From assembly GCA_021234155.1 (NCBI GenBank), contig JAJEKV010000006.1, forward strand, positions 28,316,271-28,380,270: a DNA stretch of 64,000 nt, read 5' to 3'. The notes under the pieces were generated by a model that saw only the letters and a list, made by a program, of their open reading frames with translations, was not told the origin of the DNA and did no database searches. This document shows positions 1 to 10,432 of the stretch, in pieces; the first letter of the stretch is position 1; every line of letters starts with the position of its first letter. The position numbers and the translations under genes are program-made. The stretch comes from Isoetes taiwanensis. Taxonomy: Eukaryota > Streptophyta > Lycopodiopsida > Isoetales > Isoetaceae.

Positions 1-156
1 ATTGGACGCTGCCGATTTAAGGAGCTGAGCAATATGCATTTGAGAGCAGCACAAAAACCTGCTTGAAGGTGGACTGAAGGATCTGGTGAGGTGGCGGCAT
101 TCTGCAAGAAGGTGTCAAGACCATGAAGCGCATCAGCAGGGCGTTGCCAACCACGC

Positions 157-573
157 TCATTGGCAATATAGATCCAATTCCGGGTGTTTATCAAGAGTGG
201 CACCATCCTCCCAATTGGAGTGGCGGACAAAACGGGGATCCCACCGGAGATCCGTCGAGATCTGAGGCGGAGTCCAGCCAGCATGGCCATCCATGACTTT
301 GGTCCAAAAGGGGAGACGCCAATCAGAGGTCAGGAACCTGGGGCGTTGAGGAACACCCAGGGAAGCATAGGGAGAGGGGACCATGCCCGTAGGCGTGGGT
401 TGCTGAGCCTGCTCCCGGAATTCACTGACAAGGGCCGGATCAAGAGCTTTGCACCAACGGTCCCAGGCAGAAGCAGAGAGCTGAGAGTTGACAGGAGGGC
501 TATCCCAGCCCGTGGGGACTGTCTTGCTATCCAGAAGAGCACGTAATTGATTGTACCCGGCTAGGTGCTGCAT
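157..573 (-). pseudogene. last segment of the gypsy post-integrase extension
   Basis: This 138-codon segment overlaps the end of the preceding coiled-coil frame by 13 bases but is in another frame. Its start, YMQHLAGYNQLRALL, reads as a direct continuation of that protein, so a one-base frameshift near 565-575 probably split them. It is rich in Trp, Pro and Asp (for example TDLRWDPRFVRHSNW). No family is recognised. Positions 1-156 hold no further supported coding sequence and are presumed internal to the element. Confidence 0.5.
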
Positions 574-1736
574 ATAATTTGTGCATAGGGAAGATCCTCG
601 GGATGTCCCAGATACTTCCTTATTTGTTGCAACACTTCCGCTTGCCAGAGAGGCAAATGCTGAGCAAGTTCAGGCATGTATTCTTGATGAAGAGCATGTG
701 TTTGAGCATGATCAGCTAGATAGGGGTTGTTATCCTGAAGCAACCATTGAAGTGTGGGGTCACTCTGAAAGTTCTGTGGTGGCCCATCCCGAAATCTTTC
801 CTGTGTATCACCCAGATAGAAGTCATGAAAAATGTAAGCCATGGGCTGAACAATTCTGAAGGTGATGAAATCCGGATCTTCGCAGTGAATGAGATCAAAG
901 ACCAAAAGGGCACAGCATACACCTTTGTCTTCAATAGAGAGTTCTGGCCAGATCCGAAGAAAATCAGCAGTGCGCAGGGGAACATCGACGGGACCATCAG
1001 CCCCATGCCACTTCAGAAGAAAGAGGTGGCGGCGTGCAACCACATAATCCAAATAACAGGAAGGAACCGGGAAATCAACAGGCAGGTTGCTAACGATGGT
1101 AACATAGCCGTCAAGTTTCGTCTGAGCCTCATCAGCAGACTGAATAGCTTGCTGTAGCTGTTGTTCGAGGTCACGAATCCTGTTGTCCTTTTCTAACAGA
1201 AGGCGTGATTGGTCACGGACCCGTTTCTGAGAAGTGTTGACCTGTGAGGAGGATTGCCCAGGAGCATTGAGGCGAAGCACGGCAATCTCCGCGTCATCAA
1301 GAATTTTCTGTTTCTGCACCTCCGTAAGCTGATCTTGGAGAGAGGTGAGCTGAGAGGTCTGTGTGGAAAGCTGAGCCGTCAAGGAGGCAATTTGAGCGTC
1401 ACGCTCTGTAAGGTTTTGAACTTGAGTGCTGTAATTGTCACAAAGCTTGGAGTACAAGGCGTCGAGCTTAGCAATATCTTTCTCCTTGTCACCCAGGAGG
1501 GTATCTTTGGATTTGTTTTGCTCCAATAAGTCCTGAATCTCGGTTTGGAGCTGAGCCTGCTGATCTGTAAGTAGGCTGGTCTGTTCCTGTGCACTTTTGA
1601 GATCTTTACGGGCCTGTAATAGAGCCCCGTGCTTTTCTTGAAGTTGAGCCTCTAAAGTTTGAACTTGTGCAGTTGCAGCTTGAAGGTCACGGTGAACCGC
1701 GTCTGAGGCCTCCAGGGCCGTTTGAACCCCATTCAT
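561..1736 (-). pseudogene. coiled-coil extension of the gypsy polyprotein
   Basis: This 391-codon segment is in the same frame as the integrase, separated only by the TAG at 1794-1796 and 19 open codons. Residues 1-200 are a strong heptad-rich coiled coil with runs such as QVQTLEAQLQEKHGALL and DNRIRDLEQQLQQAIQ. Residues 210-391 look globular, with DFPVPSCYLDYVVARRHLFL and a Tyr/His/Leu-rich end. I do not recognise a catalytic motif. Some plant gypsy lineages carry an additional ORF after pol, but this one appears fused to integrase. Its role is unknown. Confidence 0.7.
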
Positions 1737-1793
1737 AAGAGCTTCTTGGGATTCCTGTAACTTGAGAGCAGAGGCTTGAACTTCCTGCTGATA

Positions 1794-3923
1794 CTAGTAC
1801 AAAAGCTGGCGAGGGTGCTGTGGTGGTGGAGCCTGCGGTGGCCGTGTTTGCGATGTTTGTGAGATATGGTGGGAACTTGAAGGCTTTGATGGTGTAGCTG
1901 AGGAGGAGACAGTGACATGTGAGTGCGGAATTTTGACATGACCAGAAGAAGAAGGGCGTGAAGTGCCGACTTGGTGAGTCTGAGGAAGGGATCGCTGAGT
2001 GGAATCATGAGAATGAGGCGGTGTGGGAGGAAAGTAATGACAGATGAGGGCTTGCAGATGGCCTCCCACGGAAACTTCAGAGATAGAAGTGGCAGCCCGA
2101 AGACGGTCACCTTCTTGGAGAAGACGGTAGAACAATAATTGGGGCCAATCAATGTGGTTGGTTGTGTGAATAGCAGTGATCACGATATTATAGAAGGGCT
2201 TATTGATATGGGTGTTCTTGATAGAATACCCAAGGAACTTGCGCCAGAGAAACTTGACAAAAGTTTCATGGGGTTTGTCAATATTTGTCAGGCGATGCAC
2301 ATTTGCTTGATAACCAGGAGCACCAAACTCAGTGACATCTAGATCCTGTATGGTAGACCAAGATAAACATGGGGTTTGCAAAGGAATATGGAATACCTCA
2401 GAAACCAGGTGCTGGGTCCGCGAAATGGTAGTGCCATCGACCACCGTAGTGTATCCATGCGGACTGTTGACGATTGCGTCTTGAACAACATCTATTTGTT
2501 GATTTTCGCTTTCTGTGTGATGAAATGTTTTGAGGCGAAAGCCATTAACCAGTGTAGGTAATGGAGTGCCATCTAACTCAGCCAGTTGGAAAACGCTGGG
2601 TCGAACCACTTGAACAATTTGATAAGGGCCAAGCCAACAAAACTTAAGTTTACCCGGAAAATTTTTGTACCGAGAATCATAAAGAAGAACCAAATCTCCT
2701 TCTTTGAATGTTTTTGTCTTCAGACGTTTGTCATGTAAAGATTTTTGCAACTGTTGTCCATGAAGAACACGAATATAAGCATCCCTTCTAAGTTCATCCA
2801 ACTGTTCCAATTGATAGACCCTTTCTTTGAGGGCAGCAGGCGGATTATGGGCAGTAGCCAGTTGAAAACGAAGTGTTGGAAGGATGTATTCAAACGGCAT
2901 GAGAGCTTCTTGACCATAAACCAATTTGAAGGGAGTGTGACCTGTAGCTATTTTGAAACAAGTATTGTAAGCCCAAAGAACAGTAGGAAGCTTGTTTTGC
3001 CAGTCAGTGCGAGAAGCGTCACAAATTTTCTTGAGAATTGTGACCAGAGTTTTGTTGGTGCTTTCTGCCAAACCATTGCCTTGAGGGTAGTAAGGTGTGC
3101 TCTTGTGATGATGTATCAGGAGATAATCCGTCAGCTCCTTAATGGTATGATTGATAAAATGAACACCACGATCACTGACCAGCTCCGTGGGGCAGCCGAA
3201 TCGCGTGATGATTTGTTGATAAAGGACCCTGGCTGTGCTTGCTGCAGTGTTGTCTGGAAGTGCGCAAGCTTCCGCCCATTTGGTAGCGTAGTCAGTGAGA
3301 ACCAGAATGTAGCTGCGCGGGTGTGCCGCCGGGCAGAGGGTCGATGGGTCCCACAAAATCCATTCCCCATTTTTGAAGGGAAGAAGGCGTGGCAACCGGG
3401 CGCCAAGGGAAGAGCGCCGCGGGCCGTCGGCCGCCCCAACGCCGGGCAAACATCACACACGCGGGGTGGGCGGGTGGCGTCTTTGAAGCGTGGGCCAATA
3501 ATAACCCGCAAGAAGGATTTTTGCGTGCGTGGTGTCACCATGAAAATGACCACCACCTAGCCCTTGATGAGCTTCTCGGACAATATCTGGAACTTCATGA
3601 GGTAGAATACAGCGTCTAAGGATGGTATCCTTACCCTTTTTGTAGAGATGTCCTGCAACCATGGTGTAGTCACGGACCTCGCGGAGAAATTGATGTCGAC
3701 CCGGATTGCCGCTTGGCATGAGAGAGCGTCGCCTCCCGGTGGAAGGGCGATGCGTGAGGAGGTAATTGTTGAAAGTCATGGAACCAATGTGGGGTTGCCG
3801 TGACAAAAAAGAGTTGAGCGTCAGGAAAGGCATCTGAGACTCCAGTAGAGGGATCATCGGTGTGGATGCGTGAAAGATAATCCGGGACAACATGAGATTT
3901 ATGCGCCTTGTGAACAATTTCAA
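1794..3923 (-). pseudogene. gypsy integrase with C-terminal extension
   Basis: Integrase would insert the cDNA into the host genome. The His part of the HHCC zinc finger is visible in 3453-3923 (EAHQGLGGGHFHGDTTHAKI), and the Cys pair is in another frame near 3430-3480. The catalytic core starts at WGMDFVGPIDPL (3345-3380) and continues through HFINHTIKEL and TPYYPQGNGLAESTNKTL, which holds the conserved Asn-Gly and Glu. A GPY/F-type module follows (GDLVLLYDSRYKNFPGKLKF, then WLGPYQIV). About 250 residues of extension come next and include HIDWPQLLFYRLLQEGDRL and SVGGHLQALICHYFPP. The 551-codon frame ends in one TAG at 1794-1796, after which the same frame goes on into a coiled coil. Confidence 0.88.
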
Positions 3924-4462
3924 AGGTGCAAATTTGCTTGTAAGGAGGAGGAATGGCGAGCAATGCGCCCGTGGGCGGATTTGTTGATCAAATAAAGAAG
4001 TGCTTGGTGGTCAACAAAGAATTTGATCTGACTGCCCAAAAGATAGTGACGGAAGCGTTGAACACAAAAAATTAAGCCCAAGGCTTCACGCTCTGTGGCA
4101 GAGTAGTTGCGCTCAGCAGAATTGAGTTTCCGGCTGGCATATCGGTTTGGTTTGTCAGTGTGCGCATCATATTCTTGAGAAAGAACAGCTCCAATAGCAA
4201 ACGCCGAGACATCGACATGAACATGAAAGGGCTTGTCCCATTGAGGGGGAACAAGGACCGGGGCCTGAGTGAGCAAAAGCTTCAACTGTTGGAAAGCAGC
4301 ATCCGCCTGGGAATTCCAAGCCCAGGTGGATTCATCACCCGTGAGTTTATGAATGGGATCTGCAATGGCTGCTAGTCCAGGAATGAAAGTAGAGTAATAA
4401 TTGACCTTACCCAGGAAAGAGCGTGTCTCTTTGATATTGGCTGGTGCTTGAGCCTTGAGCAC
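3920..4462 (-). pseudogene. gypsy RT connection and RNase H domain
   Basis: A 180-codon open segment starts with the end of the RT thumb/connection (RSFLGKVNYYSTFIPGLA, matching the LGxxxYYRxFI motif of Ty3/gypsy pol). RNase H follows: FHVHVDVSAFAIGAVLSQ holds the first catalytic Asp, and NYSATEREALGLIF holds the Glu. FFVDHQALLYLI corresponds to the third-Asp motif, commonly TDHxxLxYL. The frame ends in a stop after AHGRIAR, so the join to the integrase is lost. Confidence 0.85.
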
Positions 4463-5968
4463 ACAACTGATTTTGGCAGGATCTGTGGTGATACCTGCTT
4501 TGCTGACAACGTGGCCTAACAGAACACCTGAGGTGACGCAAAAGGTGCATTTCTCCGATTGAGACTAATGCTGGGACTCATCACATTTACGAAAGACGAG
4601 TTCCAACTTATCCAAATGGTCACCATGGAATCAGAGGCGAGAAGTCATCTTGAAAAATTTGCAAGAAGGGATTTTCCTTCATAAAATCATGAAAAATCGA
4701 GAGCATGATCGTTGAAACGTTGATGGAGAGTTTGATAATCCAAAAGGAACCACCTTGTAGGCAAATAAAGACTGCCCCCGGGTGGTGAAAGTAGTCTTGA
4801 GTTGATCGATTCTTTGATTGAGATCCGATTGTAGCGAAAAAACCATCCATGAAGGAGTACATCTCATGGCCGGCAACCTCTTCCAACACGGTGCGTGAAG
4901 GGAAGTGGAAAATGATCACACTCCGTGGCCTGATTGAGACTTCGGTAGTCCACGCAGACGCGGATCTTACCATTGTGTTTGAGTGCAATGACGATGGGGC
5001 TCACCCATTCAGAATGTTTGACCTCATAGATCAAACCTGCAGCAAGGAGTTTGTCAATTTCTGCCTTGACGCGATCACGATAATTAGGGTTGAGTCGGTA
5101 CTGTCGTTGCTAAACTGGACGTGCATCAGATTTGGTAGGAATGGTGAGTTCCCCCAAGCTTTTGTTGATTCCCCGAAGATCTCTGTAGCTCCAGGCGAAA
5201 ATGAGTTTGAACTTTTTGAAGAGCGTGACGGCCCTATTACGATAAGGGGCCGGAAGATTTGCAGCAATGCGGACAGGCTGATTATTGCCCACGTCATTAG
5301 AGGTAATTTGAGATCTCCTTTTGTCCCCATAAGAATCCTCCAATAGAATGACTACTCTACATCAAACTGCAATTAATGCAGCATTAACAACTTCATTGCT
5401 GTCGTTTTTTCCCTATAACTTTTGATCTACTCATGAAAATGCTGCGGCGTTTGTTGCATTAGATGCAGAATGAAAAGATCTTTCAAGTGATATATGGTTA
5501 TGATGTATTTCAATACAAGCCATATGTGTTAACCTTAAAAAATATGGTTTTTTGTTCTTTTCTTATATATTTACATCCCAAAAGATATAACAATGGGTTG
5601 TCATTAGAAAGATCTTGAGGAGATGAATCCTGTTCGAATCGGAGTTTTTGATCAAAAGTTATAGTAGAAAAATGACACTGCAAAAGTTAGTTAGAATCGC
5701 ATTAATTACTGCACGCCACATAATCTTTGGAATAAAATACACCGGAGCTCTTCTCTTATTGGACGGTTTAAAAGCCGATGTGGCTTTTTAAGCATCCCCT
5801 TAATGGGACAAAATGAGATCTCAAATTACCTCTAATGCCCACGATCTCGACTTGTGAGTCCGAATATGAGGTATCACCTGGCGGTGTCTGGACAATATGA
5901 GCAAAAGCGGGTTGAAGCATAACGGGATCGTGGCACTCGTGGTGAAAAGAGAGGTTGCCGAGTTTCAT
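4463..5968 (-). pseudogene. gypsy reverse transcriptase region, frameshifted and split by a MITE
   Basis: The N-terminal part (5110-5343) contains IFAWSYRDLRGI, the typical start of a Ty3/gypsy RT domain. The middle part (4620-4988) holds VVPFGLSNSPSTFQ, the conserved VMPFGLxNAPxTFQ block, and then the catalytic core as FQDDF where YxDD is expected. The pieces lie in different frames. Between the protease-RT linker (5837-5968) and the RT start lies an inverted-repeat element (5296-5836). Frameshifts, the altered core and the insertion make it a pseudogene. Confidence 0.85.
5296..5836. mobile_element. 541-bp MITE (copy 1 of a two-copy family), inserted in gypsy pol
   Basis: The ends are inverted repeats: ATTAGAGGTAATTTGAGATC on the left and its complement on the right, extending about 27 bp or more with few mismatches. 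The flanks are GCCCACGTC on the left and GCCCACGAT on the right, so seven identical bases lie in a 9-bp window, which would fit a Mutator-type target duplication with two later changes. There is no coding capacity. The gypsy pol sequence resumes directly on each side. A diverged relative lies at 36968-37567. Confidence 0.8.
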
Positions 5969-6103
5969 CCGCCAGAGGTTGCTTCATGGCGGCGTGTACA
6001 TCGGCGGGGAGCTGCGGGGAGGTTCACATCGAAAAGTGATCAACACGTTGGATTCTATTGCAAGGAGCGGGTAAGGGTCAAGCAAAGCAGCCACAGCCTG
6101 GTC

Positions 6104-7466
6104 CTAATCAAGAGTCATTTCTCCCCAAGGATCAGCATATTCGGGGTAGGATGACGGAGGGCGATTCGCGGTGGAGCCGAACATGATAGATATTGCGGCG
6201 CCCTCGAATCGTAATGAGAGAGAGGGTTCAGCATGGTCAACAGAAATGATCTTGCCTGTTTCCAAGTCCATGGTGGCATTGAGGTGACCATCGGTGATGA
6301 CTAACTGATTCGTGGCCCAGTAATGGATACTCTTAGCCTGGCGGAGAAAAGGTCTGCCGACCAACATTTCATAGTCACCTGGATCTTCTCCAGCCTTCCA
6401 AACACCAAATTCCAAGGGGAATCGGAGATCACCAATGTTGATGTGAAGAAGAGGCGTGACGCCTTGAGGCCTTGTGATATGGCCATTAGCCAATTTGATG
6501 TCATATGGGGCACGAAAGAGTTGTTTGATGCCCATTTGTTTGCGGAGTTTATCCGTGATTAGATTGACTGCGCTACCCCCGTCAATTTGAACATGATTGA
6601 CTTGTTGATTGCCCACCGTGGCATGGACCGTGGGTGTAGAGGTAGCAACAGCCCCAACTAAAACAGTCGGGAGTGGTAACTGGTCCTTGAGAGCAGGACA
6701 GAATTTCAAAATGGTTGCCAAGCTTAAAGGAATTTTGATCTTGGCTAGCTCCTCTTGGAGTTCAGAGGCACATGAGAAAAAGGATCTTTGGATCCACGGG
6801 TAGCCGGAGTGCGTGGTAATGAAGCAGCAACTTCTTTGAGCAGGTCAACCCAAAGCAATATTGGGATATGTCTGAGAGCGTGGAGGTTGAGACGTGGAAG
6901 GTGTTTCTTGGCGTTGTTGAGCTCTGGTGGTGGCATGAACATTGGCCAGCGTCGGCGGCCTTCAAAGCTTGCATGAGGTTCAAAATGCTTTGGCGAACTT
7001 TAGGCATGACATGCGGCATGAGTTTCTCCAAGTCAGGTGCAAAGTGAACCTTTTTTTCTTCGTCATGAGGAATGGTGTCGACTGCAAAGGCAGGTTGCGT
7101 GCCATTAGGGATAATGGTTAAGGGGCGTGACGCCCTGGTCTGGCGTGAAACCAAACCAACCCAATTTGATGGCTGAACTGGAGGATTAAGTGCCTGAAAA
7201 ATTTCTTTCGCGGCTTGTTGATCCGGTGAGGTTGATTTGCGGTGAGCTGGTTGATAGCGTGATTCTTTGGCTTCGTGGTGGCTTCTTAAGAACTGGTCGC
7301 GGGCCTTGTTTGCCATTAGCAATCCAGAGTTGGTAAGCCGTGAGGCGGACCAATGTGGTCTGATTGGTGCCAGGAAGCTGCATCTGAACTTGTGGAAGTT
7401 GAGGACACGCTGTGGTGGTATGACCCCATTCCTGACAGTGGTAACACTGAGCTTTAGAAGGATCAA
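6104..7466 (-). pseudogene. gypsy Gag-protease linker and aspartic protease
   Basis: The protease would cleave the Gag-Pol polyprotein. The best segment is 6104-6721 (205 codons). It carries the catalytic signature as VQIDGGSAVNLI, that is D-G-G rather than the common D-S/T-G, a form known from some plant gypsy lineages. Further on are the flap-like stretch and GDYEMLVGRPFL, which matches the conserved ILGxxFL-type motif of retropepsins. The linker upstream (about 6762-7466) is in another frame from both Gag and protease, so at least two frame changes separate them. I cannot tell natural frameshifting from decay. The family assignment is firm; activity is unlikely. Confidence 0.85.
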
Positions 7467-8937
7467 AAGGAGGACGTGTGTTGGGTCCCCGTTGTTGCTC
7501 CTGTTGCTGATAGAGTTGATTCGGTTGCGCCTGAAGTGGTGGCTGCTGATAGTGCGATTGTTGCTGAGGTGTTGTTTGCACTTGATAAACTAGTTTGTTG
7601 CGGAACGGTGTAGGATGAGTGCGAGTGCACTCTTCCGTGGCATGATTGCACATGTTGCATCTTTTGCAATGAGGCGGGCCATGGGTCGAGTTGCACTCAT
7701 TCGCCAAGTGGCCTTGGTATTTGCAGATATGGCACCAGATCTGACTGCGCTGTGGATTGGCGTGTTGAGGCTGGACAGCCGTCTGTGGAACCATGACGGG
7801 TGGAATGAAAGGGAGCTCTTGAAGAGCCACGCCACGGGAGGAAACATTGACTGAGTGATTGACAAGGTCGATAGCCTGCTCCAAAGTCTTGGGACGCAGG
7901 TATTCAGTCATGAGTCGAATCGAATCTGGAGGAAGTCCTTGGAGAAACCAGACCAAAATCTGGCTCTGTGTTGGGTACTCCTTGAGCTTGCTGAGCAGAA
8001 TGTGAAGACGATCTGCAAAATCCCGGGCGGACTCCGTGGGCTCTTGTTGAAGGTCATTGAGTTGTTTGAGATGAAGTTGATCATCATCCGTGGTCCCATA
8101 GTGAGAAAGAAAAGCAGTTATCATTTCTGACCAATCTTGTTTCCAGTGGCTTTTGTTGGACATGAGTCATTGATGAGGAGAGCCACGCAGGGTGGTGGAA
8201 AAGATGTGGAATTTCAGTTGAGGTTGCGTATGACCATTTAGGACAGCTAGAGCCTCAAATTCTTCCATGTGGGCCTGAGCACTTTGGTCTAAGGGTTTGC
8301 CTTTTGTGTTGCCAAAGGTGGGATAAGTCAGTTTAAGAGTCTGAAAGGTAGATGTGAAAGTGCTTGGCTGGACAGGAATAGTATAGTGAGTATATTGAGG
8401 TGGAGTTGGAGGTGGCATGGTGCCTGAAGGACCCTGATGAAGGGGTGACTGCGGTTGAGGGACAGAAGGTGCCTGAGCATTGGTTTTGAGGTCTGTGAGG
8501 TTGTAAACAGGAAGAGCGGTGGGAAATGTAGGGAAAGGAAATTCTTGGGTAGGCGCAAAAGAGACATGTGGATATCCCTGCCCACCCGGGGGAGATGATG
8601 GTTGTGAAGGAAGAGGCGTATAGCCTGAAGATTGATGGATATAGGCATGTTCAGGCGTATGAAAGTAAGGTTGAGAAGGTTGAGCCTGATAGGGCTCCTG
8701 ATAGTGATGAGGTGACTGAGGCTGTGAGCAATGTTTGCACGCTTGGGGCGGGGAACTGGGACGAGATAGGACACGAGGGGTGGGTGGCGCCGACTGAGCC
8801 CTAGACTGAATGTGGCCTCCCTCAATGTCATAAGCAGATCCATACATGTCGCGAACAGTTTCCCTTCGATGATGGCGCTCCAAGCGAGATGCCGTCTGAG
8901 AAAGGAGTTCTTCTAGCGTGAAGTTTCGGACAGACAT
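7186..8937 (-). pseudogene. gag: gypsy Gag polyprotein with three CCHC zinc knuckles, one in-frame stop
   Basis: Gag would form the retroelement's virus-like particle and bind its RNA. The first 256 codons (8937 down to 8167) are rich in Pro, Gln and Ser and end in the start of a capsid-like region. A TGA at 8167-8169 interrupts, and the same frame resumes at 8163 with the rest of the capsid region. Three zinc knuckles follow, CHICKYQGHLANEC, CKRCNMCNHATEEC and CYHCQEWGHTTTAC, all with C-x2-C-x4-H-x4-C spacing. A Gln-rich linker separates the second and third. Three knuckles is more than the one or two usual in plant gypsy Gag. The stop sits where the local context suggests a tryptophan, so it looks like a simple inactivating substitution. 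Confidence 0.88.
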
Positions 8938-8966
8938 GGCGACAGAAGAAAGTAGGATCGAATCAG

Positions 8967-8983
8967 ACCCGGCAGCGGCGACA
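8967..8983 (-). promoter_or_regulatory. candidate primer-binding site of the gypsy element
   Basis: Read on plus, these 17 bases, ACCCGGCAGCGGCGACA, resemble the 3' end of a plant tRNA-Asp with two or so mismatches. That is what a minus-strand primer-binding site looks like from the other strand. It lies just upstream of gag and directly beside a TG dinucleotide that could be the LTR edge. Inference from position and similarity only. Confidence 0.45.
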
Positions 8984-8984
8984 G

Positions 8985-9606
8985 TGTTTGGGGTCTGGGT
9001 TCGGGAACTCCTGGAAGACAGCCCTCTGTGAGGACCTGTGGATCTAACAGGAGAGTCCGGGGGACTATGTCACGCGGGATTTGCAAGAAGAGAACAGGAA
9101 AAAGAAAACAGAACAGAGAGAACAATGAGAAGAAAATGATAAGCTTCCTTGATATCAATGATGAACATACATGAGCTCTCGCAATCGAGAGAAAACTGAA
9201 AAGAGACAAGACTCCAAACTCATCTAAAAACTCATGTGCTAGCTCTACTCATATATATAGTACAATGGCCTTTGGCCCAATATAGACACTCTGACTGATC
9301 TCGGTGCCGACTCCTGGAAGGAGGCCTGATTGGAAGGAATGCTGGCGGTGCCTCTTGAGGTGCCTAGAATCATGCTGACGCTGACGCGGGCGGTGACGGG
9401 CCATCACTTGTCTGAGCGGCGCCTCTTGATAGCAGACCCAGGCTTTGACTGCGTGGTCTGCTGCTTGGTCTTCTGCGGGGCCTTTGACTGCTGACCCGTG
9501 GTTGACTGTGGATCCTTGTTCTTGACCTGATCCGTCGTATGCATGAATAGTCCTGTACCAGGAGGCACAGGACTAACATCCACCTTATACAATTGTAATT
9601 GCAACA
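8985..9606 (-). repeat. candidate 5' LTR of the gypsy element
   Basis: On plus the stretch begins TGTTTGGGG and could end in AACA near 9606, giving a TG...CA unit of about 620 bp between gag and an unrelated MITE. A TATA-like box lies on the minus strand at about 9248-9262 (TATATATATGAG), correctly placed for an LTR promoter. The partner LTR is outside the window, so the far boundary is uncertain. Confidence 0.4.
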
Positions 9607-9634
9607 AGCATGCGGCTAGAAGAGTTTAAATCAA

Positions 9635-9959
9635 GGGGTGAAAGCATGCTAGGGTGTACCATCTAAAGTACCTATTTAGGTAGTACAAAACTACCCAGAA
9701 AAGTACCCAGCACTGGGTACTGGGAACTTGCAAAAATGCCGCAATAAAAAATAAGTTTGAGAGTTAATTCATTTATTTTAGTCATTAGTAGTATTGTTAT
9801 CCTCTAGTACTATAGATTGACATGCTATTGACCCTCAATTCAAAAAATTTCGATTGATTTTAATGGAAAGAAAAAACAGAAAGTACCAGTTTTAAAAGTA
9901 CCCAGTGTAGGTACTTTTGAGGGTTCCAAAAGTGGTACACCGTAGCATGCTTTTACCCC
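9635..9959. mobile_element. 325-bp MITE rich in GGTAC/GTACC iterations
   Basis: The left end reads GGGGTGAAAGCATGCTAGGG and the right end is its complement with few mismatches, so the terminal inverted repeats are about 27 bp long. Between them, AGTACC, GGTACT and CCCAGTG-type blocks recur in both orientations, so most of the element can fold on itself. No clear target-site duplication is visible. It is non-coding. Confidence 0.7.
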
Positions 9960-10430
9960 AAGTGGAAGTTTGCTTGTGGATTCTATATTTCTATTGTTGT
10001 GGATGTCAACTGGAAAGAGTTATTAAAAAAGAGCACATGTGGAGTTCTTTGATCTGCCAGTTGTAGACATTCTGGAGAAGCTGGATGTAGCAAAGTTGAC
10101 AGTTCCTCAATAGGTTTCCTTTGATATCTATTACTCTACATTTGTGAAGTGGCTAACCAAACTAGCAGATATCATGTGTATCAACAAGTCTGCTTCGCGA
10201 CACCTGAACCAATTTGTAAAAAGTTAGCAGTTTAGTTTTGTAAGGCCAACCAATTTTGATGTTCATCTAGACTGGCCAATTTTGTATATTTCTTAATATT
10301 ATATATATTTTGGAATACTTTGGATATACTTAAAAGCTATCAATGAATATTTTGAATCTTTTTTTTTTTTTCACAATTGTTGTTCCATTTAAACAGGTGA
10401 TATGGTTTTTATATGTACAGGCAACTTGAT
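9960..10430. other. intergenic; one short coding-like relic
   Basis: On plus, about 10035-10230 reads as a broken coding-like stretch (FFDLPVVDILEKLDVAKL, a stop, then STFVKWLTKLADIM). I recognise no family. The rest is AT-rich with a poly-T run near 10360. Confidence 0.3.
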
Positions 10431-10432
10431 TT

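Larger units (their letters stand above)
1..9606 (-). mobile_element. Ty3/gypsy LTR retrotransposon, decayed, cut by the left window edge
   Basis: On the minus strand the order is gag, aspartic protease, reverse transcriptase, RNase H, integrase, which is the Ty3/gypsy (Metaviridae) order. After the integrase the reading frame continues into a long extension with a coiled coil. The reading frame is broken by several frameshifts and stops, and a 541-bp inverted-repeat element lies in pol, so the copy is not functional. A candidate primer-binding site and 5' LTR lie at 8967-9606. The 3' LTR would lie left of the window, so the target-site duplication cannot be checked. I saw no chromodomain in this element, unlike the gypsy relic at 11.6 kb. 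Confidence 0.9.

Noticed and set aside
747-1157. Plus-strand ORF over the gypsy coiled-coil region
   Set aside because: Shadow of the minus-strand frame, which has clear heptads and continuity with the integrase.
8953-8983. 3' half of a tRNA gene
   Set aside because: It sits exactly between gag and a putative LTR edge, where a primer-binding site is expected.
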